64,000 bases of DNA from Jiangella endophytica (GCF_003427025.1 NZ_QVAI01000009.1:62001-126000), one strand, 5' to 3'; shown: positions 44,563-54,279, counted from the first letter of the stretch. Notes: generated by a model not told the origin, from the sequence alone. Numbers and translations: made by a program.

Positions 44563-45593
44563 CCGCGCCGATCCTCGAGGTCCAGGACCTGCATGTACGT
44601 TTCCCCGTCAAGCGGGGGCTGTTCGGCCGCACCGTCGGTCACGTCCGCGCCGTCGACGGCGTCGACCTCGCGATCCAGCCCGGTGAGACGCTCGGCCTCG
44701 TGGGCGAGTCGGGCTGCGGCAAGACCACGCTGGGCCGCAGCATCGCCCGCATCATCAGCCCCACCGCGGGCCTGATCCGCTATCGCGACGCCGCGGGCGA
44801 CGAGGTCGACCTCACCACCGCGCGGAACCGTGACCTGCGTGAACTGCAACGCCAGATCAGGGTCGTGTTCCAGGACCCGTTCTCGTCGCTGAACCCCCGC
44901 ATGACGCTCCTGCAGGTGATCGGCGAACCACTGCGCAATCACAACGTGGCCACCGGATCCGAGCTCGAGGACCGCGTGGCCGGCATGCTGAGCAGGGTCG
45001 GGCTGTCGCCGAAGTACCTGCACCGGTATCCGCACGCGTTCTCCGGCGGGGAACGGCAGCGGGTCAACATCGCGAGGGCGCTGATCCTCGAGCCGCGGCT
45101 GGTGATCGCCGACGAGCCGGTGTCCGCCCTCGACGTCTCCGTCCGGGCGCAGATCCTCAACCTGCTGCGCGACCTGCAGGAGGAGCTCGGCCTGACGTAC
45201 CTGTTCATCTCGCACGACCTGTCGGTGGTCGAGAGCGTCTGCGACCGGGTCGCGGTGATGTACCTCGGCCGGATGGTCGAGGTGGCCCCGACCGACGAGC
45301 TCTACACGCGGCCGCGCCACCCCTACACCGAAGCGCTCCTCTCCGCGGTGCCCCGGCCCGATCCGCGGCTGCGGGACGCCGGGCGCCGCATCCGCCTCGC
45401 GGACGACCTCCCAGACCCGGCGGACCCGCCGCCCGGGTGCACCTTCCACACCCGTTGCGCGTACGCGGTGCCCGGCAGCTGCGACGTGCCGGGCGGCGCG
45501 CCCGCGCTGGAGCGGACGGGGCCCGGCCACCGGGCGGCATGTCTGCGCACCGACGACCTCAGCCTCGCGGGCATCGAACCCGATCCCGTCTGA
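44559..45593 (+). CDS. ABC transporter ATP-binding protein (DppF-like)
   Basis: 344 residues from ATG 44559. Walker [17 protein letters not shown]-loop [17 protein letters not shown], signature [15 protein letters not shown], Walker [14 protein letters not shown], and the C-terminal [16 protein letters not shown]. It pairs with the DppD-like ATPase to drive the importer 39334-43485. Confidence 0.93.
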   Translation: MTAPILEVQDLHVRFPVKRGLFGRTVGHVRAVDGVDLAIQPGETLGLVGESGCGKTTLGRSIARIISPTAGLIRYRDAAGDEVDLTTARNRDLRELQRQIRVVFQDPFSSLNPRMTLLQVIGEPLRNHNVATGSELEDRVAGMLSRVGLSPKYLHRYPHAFSGGERQRVNIARALILEPRLVIADEPVSALDVSVRAQILNLLRDLQEELGLTYLFISHDLSVVESVCDRVAVMYLGRMVEVAPTDELYTRPRHPYTEALLSAVPRPDPRLRDAGRRIRLADDLPDPADPPPGCTFHTRCAYAVPGSCDVPGGAPALERTGPGHRAACLRTDDLSLAGIEPDPV

Positions 45594-45623
45594 CGACGAC
45601 GACAGAAGGGCAGGTACTGATCC

Positions 45624-47132
45624 ATGCGAATACGACGACGAGCGGCTCTCGTCACGGGCATGGCCACAGCCATCGTCACCGCCGGATTCGCCGTGACCGG
45701 CGTCCAGGCGGACGAGGCGCCCGTGGACGGCAGCGGACCACCTTCGTTCATCGAGCACTTCGACACGCCACTGGACAGCGACTTCTGGTACGTCTCCGAC
45801 GGCTACCGCAACGGAACGTACATGAACTGCGCGTTCAATCAGGACAACGCGACTGTCGCCGGCGGACTGCTCACCATCGAGCTGGACGACACCCCGTACG
45901 CCGGTCAGAACTACTCGTGCGCCTCGATCCAGACGACCCAGAACTACGGCTACGGGACCTACGAGACGCGCATGCGGGTCGACCGGGCCAGCGGTACCAA
46001 CCAGTCGCTGTTCACCTACACCGGGCCGTCACACGGCGACCCCTGGCACGAGATCGATTTCGAGGTGCTCGGCAAGGACACGACCGAGGTCGAGCCGAAC
46101 GCCTGGGTCGACGGTGTCGCCGCGGGCGGCGGCCCGGTCGCGCTCGGCGTCGACAACGACTTGGAGTTCGTCGACTACGCGTTCGTCTGGGAGCCCGACC
46201 GGCTGCGCTTCTACGTCGACGGCCGGCTGGTCCGCACCTACACCGACCCCGCCCAGGTGCCGTCCCATACCCAGCGGATCATCGTCATGACCTGGGGCAC
46301 GGAGACCCTCAACGACTGGATGGGACCGTTCGAGTACCCTGGGCAGCCGGTCGTCACCGAGTACGACTACGTCGCGTATACGAAGCTGGGCGACCCGTGC
46401 CCGTTCCCGGAGTCGATGGCGTGCGGCATCGAGGCGCCGACCACCTCGTTCGTCGACGAGTTCGACACCCTCGACACGGCCCGCTGGTTCGTGTCCGACG
46501 GGTGGGCGAGCGGCGCCGCGTACAACTGCGCCTGGGATGCCGACCAGGCCACGACCGCGGGCGGCGCCCTGGAGCTGACCTTCGTCGAACAGCCGACGGG
46601 CGACCGGGCCTACGCCTGCGCCGAGGTCCAGCACCGACGACCACTGGGCTATGGAACGTACGAGGTGCGCGCCCAGGCGGTCGAGAACTCCGGTGTGGTG
46701 TCGTCGCTGGCCACCTACGTGCCGGCCGGTGATGCCGGACCGGCGGAAGGCATCGACCTGGCGAGGCTGCTCGGCGTCGACACCAGCCGCGTGCGTCACG
46801 CGACGTCACGGTACAACCAGCCGATGGCGAACGGCTCCGCGGCGCTCGACCCGTCGTCCGACGCCGCCTACCACGACTACGGCATGGTGTGGAGCGCGCA
46901 GCGGCTCGACTACTACGTCGACGGTGAGCTGACCTGGTCGGTGACCGATCCCACGAAGATCCCGGTTCGCGACGCGAAGCTGTTCCTCAACATCTGGGGC
47001 AGCGAGACGACCTCGTCGATGGGTACCTTCGTGCCGCCCACCGGCCCTCTCACCATGCGCGTCGACCGCGTCGCCTACACCGCGCCGGGCGACGAGTGCC
47101 AGTTCACCGGCTCGATCGCCTGCGACGCCTAG
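45624..47132 (+). CDS. Secreted protein with two GH16-like domains, the second without catalytic residues
   Basis: 502 residues from ATG 45624; signal peptide residues 1-30. Domain 1 (about 38-265) is a GH16 concanavalin-like fold with catalytic motif HEIDFEVLG (Glu143, Asp145, Glu147) and YGTYETRMRV. Domain 2 (about 275-500) repeats the fold (FVDEFDTLDTARWFVSDGW, YGTYEVRAQA) but the catalytic stretch reads AEGIDLARLLG, lacking the Glu pair. Domain 2 is probably a binding module. Domain 1 would cut beta-1,3- or 1,3-1,4-glucans, or related galactans, outside the cell, feeding the adjacent importer. Confidence 0.87.
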   Translation: MRIRRRAALVTGMATAIVTAGFAVTGVQADEAPVDGSGPPSFIEHFDTPLDSDFWYVSDGYRNGTYMNCAFNQDNATVAGGLLTIELDDTPYAGQNYSCASIQTTQNYGYGTYETRMRVDRASGTNQSLFTYTGPSHGDPWHEIDFEVLGKDTTEVEPNAWVDGVAAGGGPVALGVDNDLEFVDYAFVWEPDRLRFYVDGRLVRTYTDPAQVPSHTQRIIVMTWGTETLNDWMGPFEYPGQPVVTEYDYVAYTKLGDPCPFPESMACGIEAPTTSFVDEFDTLDTARWFVSDGWASGAAYNCAWDADQATTAGGALELTFVEQPTGDRAYACAEVQHRRPLGYGTYEVRAQAVENSGVVSSLATYVPAGDAGPAEGIDLARLLGVDTSRVRHATSRYNQPMANGSAALDPSSDAAYHDYGMVWSAQRLDYYVDGELTWSVTDPTKIPVRDAKLFLNIWGSETTSSMGTFVPPTGPLTMRVDRVAYTAPGDECQFTGSIACDA

Positions 47133-47315
47133 GACGCCGCCGTCCATGATCATGTTCGCTCGCGGCAGCCGTGCTCGAGGTGGACGTGATGCAGTTGTGT
47201 CCCACTCCGGGACGGGGAGGCCGCGCTCGGCGGAGTCGTCGAGGGCTGTCCCCATCGAGGCAGCGTGCTCATGAGCTGTGGACGTGGCTGCTCGCCACCG
47301 CGGTGAGGACGTCTG
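47133..47315. other. Intergenic stretch before the Nudix remnant
   Basis: 183 bases after the GH16 stop. I see no gene; TGATCATGTTCGCTCGCGGC near 47141 resembles part of other TGATCA-type palindromes in the window but has no matching arm. Confidence 0.35.
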
Positions 47316-47610
47316 ATGGGCCGCCGCATCGAGTACTGGAACGATCCGGACGCGCCGGCACCGAACAGCCTCGTGCCCGCGGCGGGCGTGCTCGCCGTGA
47401 ACGGCGCCGGCCACCCAGGAGCTGGGCGAGACCATCGCCCAGCTCCTGGGCGATCCGCGAGACGAAGGAGGAGACCGGTGTCACCGTGGAGATCACCGGG
47501 ATCCTGGGACTCTTCTCCGACCCGGCGCACCTCGTCGAGCCGGCGGCCAACGACGAGGCACTCCGGGCGCTACCCGCACCTCGACCAGCGGTTCGGCACC
47601 GGTGAGCCGC
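47316..47610 (+). pseudogene. Nudix hydrolase remnant interrupted by a perfect inverted repeat
   Basis: It begins like actinobacterial Nudix proteins (MGRRIEYWNDPDAPAPNSLV, then AAGVLAVNGAG), then jumps to ELGETIAQ and, in another frame, IRETKEETGVTVEITGILGL and FSDPAHLVE, the Nudix box region. The strand before the box (about 25 residues with the Gly-Gly of the box) and much of the C-terminal half are missing. At the break is an exact inverted repeat, 47414-47450. No functional Nudix enzyme can be made. Confidence 0.75.
47414..47450. repeat. Perfect 16-bp inverted repeat within the Nudix remnant
   Basis: CCCAGGAGCTGGGCGA (47414-47429) and TCGCCCAGCTCCTGGG (47435-47450) are exact complements with the 5-base loop GACCA. 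The left arm still encodes part of the Nudix box (ELGE). The structure suggests a fold-back duplication. Confidence 0.75.
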
Positions 47611-47780
47611 CACCAGGCGTGCGCATGTGGCGTGGTCTGCACTCGCCTGGACCACACCTCACTCGCGACGATGACCGTGACGCCGCCTCGTGCGCGCGGC
47701 ATGCGATTCTCGGACGGGTGAGGTGTCGCGGCGGCGGGTGAGGATGTCGCCGATGACGCGGACCGGCCGCGGTGGCGGGG

Positions 47781-48155
47781 GACGAGCCGGCCTGTAAGCC
47801 GGATTCTGTGGTTCCCGGCGGACCGGGACCGGCGACCATCCATCTACGACCACCGTTGCCGGTGGTCTCCAGCGGTCTACCCGAGAGCTCGGGCGGGCCG
47901 CCCTCGAACGCTCCCTGTCTGACCTTGCTCCGGGTGGGGTTTACCGAGCCGCCCCAGTCACCTGGGGCGCTGGTGGTCTCTTACACCACCGTTTCACCCT
48001 TACCGCCCGCGCGAACGCGGGAGGCGGTCTGTTCTCTGTGGCACTGTCCCGCGGGTCACCCCGGGTGGGCGTTACCCACCACCCTGCCCTGTGGAGTCCG
48101 GACTTTCCTCGGCGGGACCTGACGGCCCCGACGCGGCCGCCCGGCCGGCTCGTCC
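47781..48155 (-). ncRNA. rnpB: RNase P RNA (M1 RNA, bacterial type A)
   Basis: Reading the minus strand, the 5' end GACGAGCCGGCC (from 48155) pairs with the 3' end GGCCGGCTCGTC (to 47781) to form P1. The highly conserved GAGGAAAGTCCGGACTCCAC lies near 48105-48120, and the ending CAGAATCCGGCTTACAGG is at 47789-47810. The middle contains ACAGAAC, AGGGTGAAACGGTG and the long P-stems expected of type A. It is the catalytic RNA that trims tRNA 5' leaders. It begins only 8 bases after the ppgK stop on the same strand, so read-through from ppgK is possible, though it normally has its own promoter. Confidence 0.95.
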
Positions 48156-48162
48156 TCCGGTC

Positions 48163-48936
48163 TCAGGATACCGCCTGCGCTGCGCGTTCGGCGGCCAGGA
48201 GCGCCGCGCCGATGATGCCGCCGTCGTTGCGCAGCCCGGCCGGCACGATGGGGGTGTCGAGCTCCAGCAGCGGCAGGAACCTGTCCGCCTTCTTGCTGAC
48301 GCCGCCGCCGACGACGAACAGGTCGGGGGAGAAGATGAACTCGAGGTGGGAGTAGAACACCTGGAGCCGCTCGGCCCAGTCCTCCCACGACAGTTCTTTC
48401 TCCTCACGCACCGACGCGGCCGCGTACTTCTCGGCCTCGTGGTGGTGGTGCAGGTAGAGGTGGCCGAACTCGGTGTTCGGCAGCAGCTTGCCGTCGTGGA
48501 GGACGGCGCTGCCGATGCCGGTGCCGAGCGTGGTGACGATGACCACGCCGTCGACGTCGGCGGCGGCGCCGAAGCGGTCCTCGGCGACCCCGGCGGAGTC
48601 GGCGTCGTTGACGATGGTGACGTGCTGCCCGGTGCGCTCGGCCAGCTCCTTCTCGAGGTTCACCCCGACCCAGGAGCTGTCGACGTTGGCGGCCGACGAG
48701 ATGACGCCGCGCTTGACGATGCCGGGAAACGTACAGCCGAACGGCGCATCCCAGCCGAACTGCTGGAGCACCTCGAGGACCACCGCGATGACGTTGTCGG
48801 GGGTGGACTCCTCAGGGGTGTCGACGCGGACGCGCTCGGCGGCGAACTCGCCTTTGCCGAGGTCGACCGGTGCCCCCTTGATGCCGCTGCCGCCGATGTC
48901 GATGCCGAAGCCCTGCGTCGCGCTCGTGTCGTTCAC
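48163..48936 (-). CDS. ppgK: Polyphosphate glucokinase
   Basis: 257 residues from GTG 48936; no ATG is available at the N terminus. ROK-type phosphate site GFGIDIGGSGIKGAPVD (about 9-25), then GCTFPGIVKRGV, the catalytic VNDADSAGVAEDRF, VTTLGTGIGSAVLHDG and VVGGGVSKKADRFLPLL. The actinobacterial PpgK marks PNTEFGHLYLH and EEKELSWEDWAERL are present. It phosphorylates glucose using polyphosphate, and often ATP as well. It is divergent from the subtilase gene. Confidence 0.93.
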   Translation of the reverse strand: MNDTSATQGFGIDIGGSGIKGAPVDLGKGEFAAERVRVDTPEESTPDNVIAVVLEVLQQFGWDAPFGCTFPGIVKRGVISSAANVDSSWVGVNLEKELAERTGQHVTIVNDADSAGVAEDRFGAAADVDGVVIVTTLGTGIGSAVLHDGKLLPNTEFGHLYLHHHHEAEKYAAASVREEKELSWEDWAERLQVFYSHLEFIFSPDLFVVGGGVSKKADRFLPLLELDTPIVPAGLRNDGGIIGAALLAAERAAQAVS

Positions 48937-49027
48937 AGGATCAGCTTCGTCGATGAACGCGCTCGGGGCCAGCCGACAGTTGTGACCGGCCGGACAACCT
49001 CCTGGTGATTCGATCCGTCCTGCAAGT

Positions 49028-52000
49028 GTGATGACAGAACGAGAACGGCCGAAGAACGGACGACGATCGGCGCGGGTCGCGCTCGGCGCCGCGCTGGCCA
49101 TGGTGCTGACGGCGGGCGCGAGCACGGGCGCACCCGCACCACCCGAGGCGCCTGAGCCACCCGGGCACGCCGGGGCGGCCGGCGGCGGCGGCCGGCTGGT
49201 CACCCTGGTGACGGGTGATCGGGTGCTGGTCGGCGCCGGAGAGCCCGGACGCGAGACCGTCACCATGGTCCCCGGGCCGGACAGCCCTTCCGACGCGGTG
49301 CAGATCCGCCGCGCCGGCGACCGGACGTACGTGTTGCCGGCCGCGGCCCAGCCGTTCCTCGCGGCGGGCACCCTCGACCCCGGCCTGTTCGACGTCACCG
49401 GGCTCATCGCCCAGGGGTACGGCGACGAGGGCCGGTCGACGCTCCCGCTCATCGTGCAGTACGCCGATGCGGACGCCGGCGCGCGGGCGGCCGGGCGCGA
49501 GCTGCCGGGTGGGACCGTCACCGGCACGCTGAACAGCATCGACGCTGTCGCGGTGGACCAGGACAAGGACACCGCGTCGCAGTTCTGGGCGACGTTCTCG
49601 CAGGCGGCCGGGGCCGGCGCACGCGCAGGCGCGGACGCGATCTCACACGTCTGGCTCGACGGCACGGTCCGGGCGAGCCTCGACGAGAGCGTCCCCCAGA
49701 TCGGCGCCCCGCAGGCGTGGGAGAACGGGTACGCCGGCGCCGGGGCCGTGATCGCGATCCTCGACACCGGCGTCGACGCCACCCATCCGGATCTGTCCGG
49801 CCAGGTCGTCGCGGAACAGAACTTCTCGATGTCCGACGACACCGTGGACCGGTTCGGGCACGGCACCCATGTCGCCTCGATCGCCGCGGGCACCGGCGCG
49901 GCGTCGGACGGCGGCTTCCGGGGCGTCGCGCCCGAGGCGAGGCTCATCTCGGGCAAGGTCCTCGACGACTACGGCAGCGGCCAGATGTCCGACGTCATCG
50001 CCGGCATGGAGTGGGCCGTGGAGCAGGGTGCGGACGTCGTCAACCTCAGCCTCTCGTCGGAGCCGACCGACGGCCAGGACCCCGCGGCCCTCGCCGTCGA
50101 CCGGCTGACGGAGGAGTCGGGGGTCCTCTTCGTGACCTCGGCGGGGAACGCGGGGCCCGGCCGCGAGACCGTCGCGAGCCCCGCGACGGCCAATGCCGCC
50201 CTCGCGGTCGGCGCCGTGGACGGCGACGACGTCCTCGCGCCGTTCTCCAGCCGCGGCCCGCGGCTCACCGACGGCGCCGTCAAGCCGGAGATCACCGCCC
50301 CCGGCGTCGAGATCACGGCGGCGCGGTCGACCACCCTCGGCGACGGAGGCGTCGGGGAGCCCTCGGACGACCCGTACCTGGCGCTGGACGGGACGTCCAT
50401 GGCGGCGCCGCACGTCGCGGGCGCCGCTGCGATCCTCGCGGGGCAGCACCCGGACTGGTCGGCGTCGCAGCTGCGAGCGGTCCTGATGTCGACCGCGGCC
50501 CCCACCCCGGAGATCAGCATCTACGAGCAGGGCGCCGGGCGGGTCGACGTCGCCGGCGCGACGACCGTCAGCGTCGTGCCGTCGGAGGGCGAGCTCGAGT
50601 TCGGCTACTACCGCTGGCCGCACGATGACATCGAGCCCGTCACCCGTGAGGTCACCTACACGAACGTCTCCGATGCGCCCGTCACGGTGGACGTCGCCGT
50701 CACGACGACGGGGGCCGAGCCGCCGCCCGAGGGTTCGATCACCGTCACACCGTCGGAGCTGGCGATCCCGGCCGGCGGCACCGCGACGGCCACCGTCACC
50801 GTCGACGCCACCGGCCTCGACCCCGGCAACTACGAGGCCGCCGTCGTCGCCACCGATTCGCAGACGCAGCGCTCCGTCCGCATCCCCGTGGGCTGGTTCG
50901 TCGAACCGGAGATGTACGACGTCACGGTGCGGCTGGTGGACCGGGCCGGCGCACCGGCGTCCGGTGAGGTCGAGGTCGTGGACGTCGAGCAGGGCAGCTG
51001 GACGGTCGAGCCGGTGCAGGACGGGTCGGCGACCCTGCGGCTGCCCCCGGGCACGTACTCGTTCGGCTCGTTCCTCTACCGCGCGGCCGCGGACGACCGG
51101 TCGAGGGAGTACACGCTGGTCACCGAGCCGGAGGTCGAGGTGACCGGCCCGGCGGACGTCACCCTGGACGCCCAGGGCGCCGCGCCGGTCCGCACGACGG
51201 TCCGAGGCGCGGAGTCGGCGACCCCACGGTGGAGTCAGGTCGGTTACGCCCGCGGCCGCTCCGAGGACGAGCTCGCATTGGTGTCGTCCCTGGAGACGAT
51301 CGGGATGGACTACGCGCTGTTCGCCACGCCGACCGAGCCCGTGACGTCCGGCGAGTTCCTCTTCGACGCCGGTGCGCGGCTGGAGGAGCGGCCCGTCCGG
51401 GCCGAGGTGCCGGGCGCGTCCGTCGAGGTCGAGGCGGACTACTACGTCATGTCCGAACGGGTCGACGGCACGCTGCGACTCCCCGTCGTCGACGTGGGCG
51501 CGGCCGGCCCCGACGAGCTGCGACAGACGTCCGTCGAGGGCATGATCGCCCTGGCCCGTCGCGACCCCGAGCGGGACAACGGCGAGCAGGCCGCCGACCT
51601 CGAGCAGGCCGGCGCGAAGGCGGTGCTGTTCTACGACTCGCGGACCGCGGGCGTGCGGACCGAATGGATGTACCCCCTCGCCGACCTCCCGGTCATCGGG
51701 ATCAGCCGGGCCTCCGCGGCGGAGCTGAGCGCACTGCTGGAGGCCGGTCCGGTGGAGCTCGAGCTCACCGGCTCGGCGGTCACCCCGTTCGTCTACGACA
51801 TCCTCGTCCCGACCCGCGGGCAGATCCCCGAGAGGCCCGAGTGGCGGTTCCGCACGACCGACTTCGCGACCATCGACGTCCAGTTCGGCGCGCACGTGCC
51901 CATGTCGAACACGTCGGAGACGCGGCAGGGCCGGTCGCCGTCCGGCAACGGCATCGGCGGCTGGATGCTGCCGTTCGTGGCCGCGCCCTCGGAGCGCACT

Positions 52001-52804
52001 GATCACGTCCTCGCGAACGACGTGACCTGGTGGCAGGAGGTACTGCCGCACAACGCCGACGACGGCGGGCCGGCCTGGAGCGAGATCCCCCGGACCTACC
52101 GGCCGCGGCAGCGCGACGACGTGCGGTGGATGAGCCCGGTCGCCACGCAGACGCTGCCCGATCGGGAGTCGGCGGACGCCGTCGTCGAACGATTCGGGGA
52201 CTCCATCTGGGCGTTGTTCAGCGCTTTCGTCCACGATCCCGGCCACGTGCAGATCTTCGGTTCCCCGCTGGAGGAGTACGCGATGCGGTTGTATCGCGAC
52301 GACGAGCTCCTGGGAGAGGCGGCCGATCGCGGCGCGGCGATCGACGTCCCTGCCGGCCCCGGCACCTTCCGCCTGGAGCTGGACGGACGATTCGAGCAGC
52401 CCTGGTGGCTCTACTCCACCCAGGTGAGCTCGGCGTGGACGTTCCACTCGGCCGGCGACGACGGCGACGGCGAGCGGTTGCCGCTGCTGGTCGCCGACTA
52501 CGACGTGCCCGGCGCGGACGCGCTCGGCGCGGTGCCGGCGGACGGCCCGATCCGGGTCGACGTCGGCCTGCGGCACCAGGTCGGGACGCCCGGCGTCGAG
52601 ATCGACGAGGTCGAGCTGGAGGTCTCGTACGACGGCGGCGAGTCGTGGACCCCGGCGCCGCTGCGGGGCCGGGGCGACCGTTACACCGCGACCCTCGCGG
52701 CTCCGGACGGGGCCGGTGACGCGGTGAGCTTGCGGCTCAGCGCGGCCGACGTCGACGGCAACCGGCTGGAGCAGACCGTCGTGCGGGCGTTCGGCCTGCG
52801 GTGA
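49028..52804 (+). CDS. Large secreted S8 subtilisin-like serine protease
   Basis: 1258 residues from GTG 49028 (ATG 49031 is equally possible). Signal peptide to about residue 36, a propeptide region (RLVTLVTGDRVLVG, VQYADADAG) and a catalytic domain with IAILDTGVDATHPDL (Asp246), RFGHGTHVASIAAG (His278) and LDGTSMAAPHVAGAA (Ser457). C-terminal to that are beta-sandwich domains (Fn3-like, residues 525-620), a PA-like region near 835-925 and further beta-rich parts. This is the layout of actinobacterial 1200-residue extracellular subtilases. No wall anchor is seen. Confidence 0.92.
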   Translation: MMTERERPKNGRRSARVALGAALAMVLTAGASTGAPAPPEAPEPPGHAGAAGGGGRLVTLVTGDRVLVGAGEPGRETVTMVPGPDSPSDAVQIRRAGDRTYVLPAAAQPFLAAGTLDPGLFDVTGLIAQGYGDEGRSTLPLIVQYADADAGARAAGRELPGGTVTGTLNSIDAVAVDQDKDTASQFWATFSQAAGAGARAGADAISHVWLDGTVRASLDESVPQIGAPQAWENGYAGAGAVIAILDTGVDATHPDLSGQVVAEQNFSMSDDTVDRFGHGTHVASIAAGTGAASDGGFRGVAPEARLISGKVLDDYGSGQMSDVIAGMEWAVEQGADVVNLSLSSEPTDGQDPAALAVDRLTEESGVLFVTSAGNAGPGRETVASPATANAALAVGAVDGDDVLAPFSSRGPRLTDGAVKPEITAPGVEITAARSTTLGDGGVGEPSDDPYLALDGTSMAAPHVAGAAAILAGQHPDWSASQLRAVLMSTAAPTPEISIYEQGAGRVDVAGATTVSVVPSEGELEFGYYRWPHDDIEPVTREVTYTNVSDAPVTVDVAVTTTGAEPPPEGSITVTPSELAIPAGGTATATVTVDATGLDPGNYEAAVVATDSQTQRSVRIPVGWFVEPEMYDVTVRLVDRAGAPASGEVEVVDVEQGSWTVEPVQDGSATLRLPPGTYSFGSFLYRAAADDRSREYTLVTEPEVEVTGPADVTLDAQGAAPVRTTVRGAESATPRWSQVGYARGRSEDELALVSSLETIGMDYALFATPTEPVTSGEFLFDAGARLEERPVRAEVPGASVEVEADYYVMSERVDGTLRLPVVDVGAAGPDELRQTSVEGMIALARRDPERDNGEQAADLEQAGAKAVLFYDSRTAGVRTEWMYPLADLPVIGISRASAAELSALLEAGPVELELTGSAVTPFVYDILVPTRGQIPERPEWRFRTTDFATIDVQFGAHVPMSNTSETRQGRSPSGNGIGGWMLPFVAAPSERTDHVLANDVTWWQEVLPHNADDGGPAWSEIPRTYRPRQRDDVRWMSPVATQTLPDRESADAVVERFGDSIWALFSAFVHDPGHVQIFGSPLEEYAMRLYRDDELLGEAADRGAAIDVPAGPGTFRLELDGRFEQPWWLYSTQVSSAWTFHSAGDDGDGERLPLLVADYDVPGADALGAVPADGPIRVDVGLRHQVGTPGVEIDEVELEVSYDGGESWTPAPLRGRGDRYTATLAAPDGAGDAVSLRLSAADVDGNRLEQTVVRAFGLR

Positions 52805-52825
52805 CGGCGAGACGGTGCCGGGACC

Positions 52826-53674
52826 TCACGGGAGGGTGAGGATCTCGGCGCCGTTCTCGGTGACCAGCAACGTGTGCTCGAACTGCGCCGACCGCCGCCC
52901 GTCGCGGGTGACGACCGTCCAGCCGTCGTCCCACATGGTCCACTCGTGCGTGCCGAGGTTCAGCATGGGCTCGACGGTGAACACCATGCCCGGCTCGATG
53001 ATCGTCGTCGACCCGGGGTCGTCGTAGTGCGGGACGACCAGGCCGGAATGGAACGACTCGCCGACGCCGTGCCCGGTGAACTCGCGCACGACGCCGTAGC
53101 CGAACCGCTTCGCATACGACTCGATGACCCGCCCGATGACGTTGATGGCGCGGCCCGGCTTGACGGCCTTGATGGCGCGGTTCAGCGACTCCTGCGTCCG
53201 CTCGACCAGCAGCCGCGTCTCCTCGTCGACGTCTCCGGCGAGGAACGTGGCGTTGTTGTCGCCGTGCACGCCGTCGATGTAGGCGGTGATGTCGATGTTC
53301 ACGATGTCGCCGTCGCGGACGAGCGTGGAGTCGGGGATGCCGTGGCAGATGACCTCGTTGACGCTGGTGCACAGCGACTTCGGGAACCCCCGGTAACCGA
53401 GCGTCGACGGGTACGCGCCGCGCTCGACGAGGAACTCGTGCCCGATGGCGTCCAGCTCGTCGGTGGTGATGCCCGGCGCGACGTGCTTGCCGACCTCGGC
53501 CAGCGCCTGCGCGGCCAACTGGGCCGCGACGCGGATGCGCTCGACGGTGCCGGCGTCCTTCACCTCCGAGCCGGTGAACGGCGCTGGACGGGCCTTGCCG
53601 ACGTACTCCGGGCGTGCGATGGACGGCGGGACGGGGCGCTCGGGCGAGACGATGCCGGGTACGACGGGCGACAT
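52826..53674 (-). CDS. map: Methionine aminopeptidase, type I
   Basis: 282 residues from ATG 53674. The N-terminal extension [14 protein letters not shown] (here [17 protein letters not shown]) is typical of actinobacterial MapB. Metal ligands are in [20 protein letters not shown] (two Asp), [19 protein letters not shown] (His), VFTVEPMLN (Glu) and [11 protein letters not shown] (Glu). Catalytic His is in EVICHGIPD. It removes the initiator Met from new proteins. It converges with the subtilase gene. Confidence 0.95.
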   Translation of the reverse strand: MSPVVPGIVSPERPVPPSIARPEYVGKARPAPFTGSEVKDAGTVERIRVAAQLAAQALAEVGKHVAPGITTDELDAIGHEFLVERGAYPSTLGYRGFPKSLCTSVNEVICHGIPDSTLVRDGDIVNIDITAYIDGVHGDNNATFLAGDVDEETRLLVERTQESLNRAIKAVKPGRAINVIGRVIESYAKRFGYGVVREFTGHGVGESFHSGLVVPHYDDPGSTTIIEPGMVFTVEPMLNLGTHEWTMWDDGWTVVTRDGRRSAQFEHTLLVTENGAEILTLP

Positions 53675-53688
53675 GGTGTGAAAGTCTA

Positions 53689-53792
53689 GGCTGAGGTGCG
53701 TTTCTCAGGCGAAGCCTGGTGTGTTCGGCTGAGGTGCGTTTCTCAGGCGAAGCCTGGTGTGTTCGGCTGAGGTGCGCCTCTCCGGCGAAGGG
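53689..53792. repeat. 38-bp direct repeats upstream of a small gene
   Basis: A unit beginning GGCTGAGGTGCGTTTCTCAG starts at 53689, 53727 and 53765, exactly 38 bases apart. The first two copies are identical and the third is diverged and runs into the ribosome site of the gene at 53800. The repeats fill the space between the divergent map gene and that small gene. Confidence 0.85.
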
Positions 53793-53799
53793 AGTCATC

Positions 53800-53985
53800 G
53801 TGGCCGACGGACCCTGGTACTGGTGCCTGGTGCATTCGCGGGTGGAGCCGGTCGACGGCTGCCCCAACGACCGGCGTCTCGGGCCGTACGAGACGCGCGC
53901 GGAGGCCGAGGACGCGCTGGCGCGGGCGCACGAACGCACGGCTCAGCAGGACGCCCTCGACCGCGACTGGAACGACGAATCCTGA
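53800..53985 (+). CDS. Small SPOR-like protein of unknown function
   Basis: 61 residues from GTG 53800, with AAGGGAG 7-8 bases upstream. The pattern YWCLVHSRVEPVDGC, then RLGPYETRAEAEDALARAHER with an acidic tail, resembles tiny actinobacterial proteins with a half-SPOR-like beta-alpha unit. Two Cys could form a disulfide or bind metal. No signal peptide. The 88-residue frame starting at 53719 is less likely because it is encoded by the 38-base repeats. Confidence 0.75.
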   Translation: MADGPWYWCLVHSRVEPVDGCPNDRRLGPYETRAEAEDALARAHERTAQQDALDRDWNDES

Positions 53986-54137
53986 CGGCCGTCCCCGCCC
54001 GTTGATCCTGGGACAGCACGTTCCGGAGGCCGGGCGGCCTGCACTTCTCCGTGATCGACTCGCCGCTGGGGGCAGGTCGTCGGTCGCCGGGTGACGCTGG
54101 CAGGTCGGTGGGAGTCGGGCGGGGTGGCCGGTGAGCT

Positions 54138-54227
54138 GGGCGACGGTGGGCCGGGCGATGGTGGGTCGGGCGATGGTGGGTCGGGCGACGGTGGGTCGGG
54201 CGACGGTCGTTGAGCGACGGTGGCCGG
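54138..54227. repeat. 15-bp tandem repeat, five to six copies
   Basis: Units like GGGCGATGGTGGGTC start at 54138, 54153, 54168, 54183 and 54198, with a degenerate sixth at 54213. Because 15 is a multiple of 3, frames across it give a repeated pentapeptide, but no gene is supported. Confidence 0.85.
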
Positions 54228-54279
54228 TGGGCTGGGCGGCCGGTCGGCCACGACGGCCGACGGTGGGACCGGGGGCCAC

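Noticed and set aside
39334-45593. Naming the importer a dipeptide transporter (dppABCDF)
   Set aside because: Family membership is clear, but the sugar-enzyme neighbours argue against assigning peptides as substrate.
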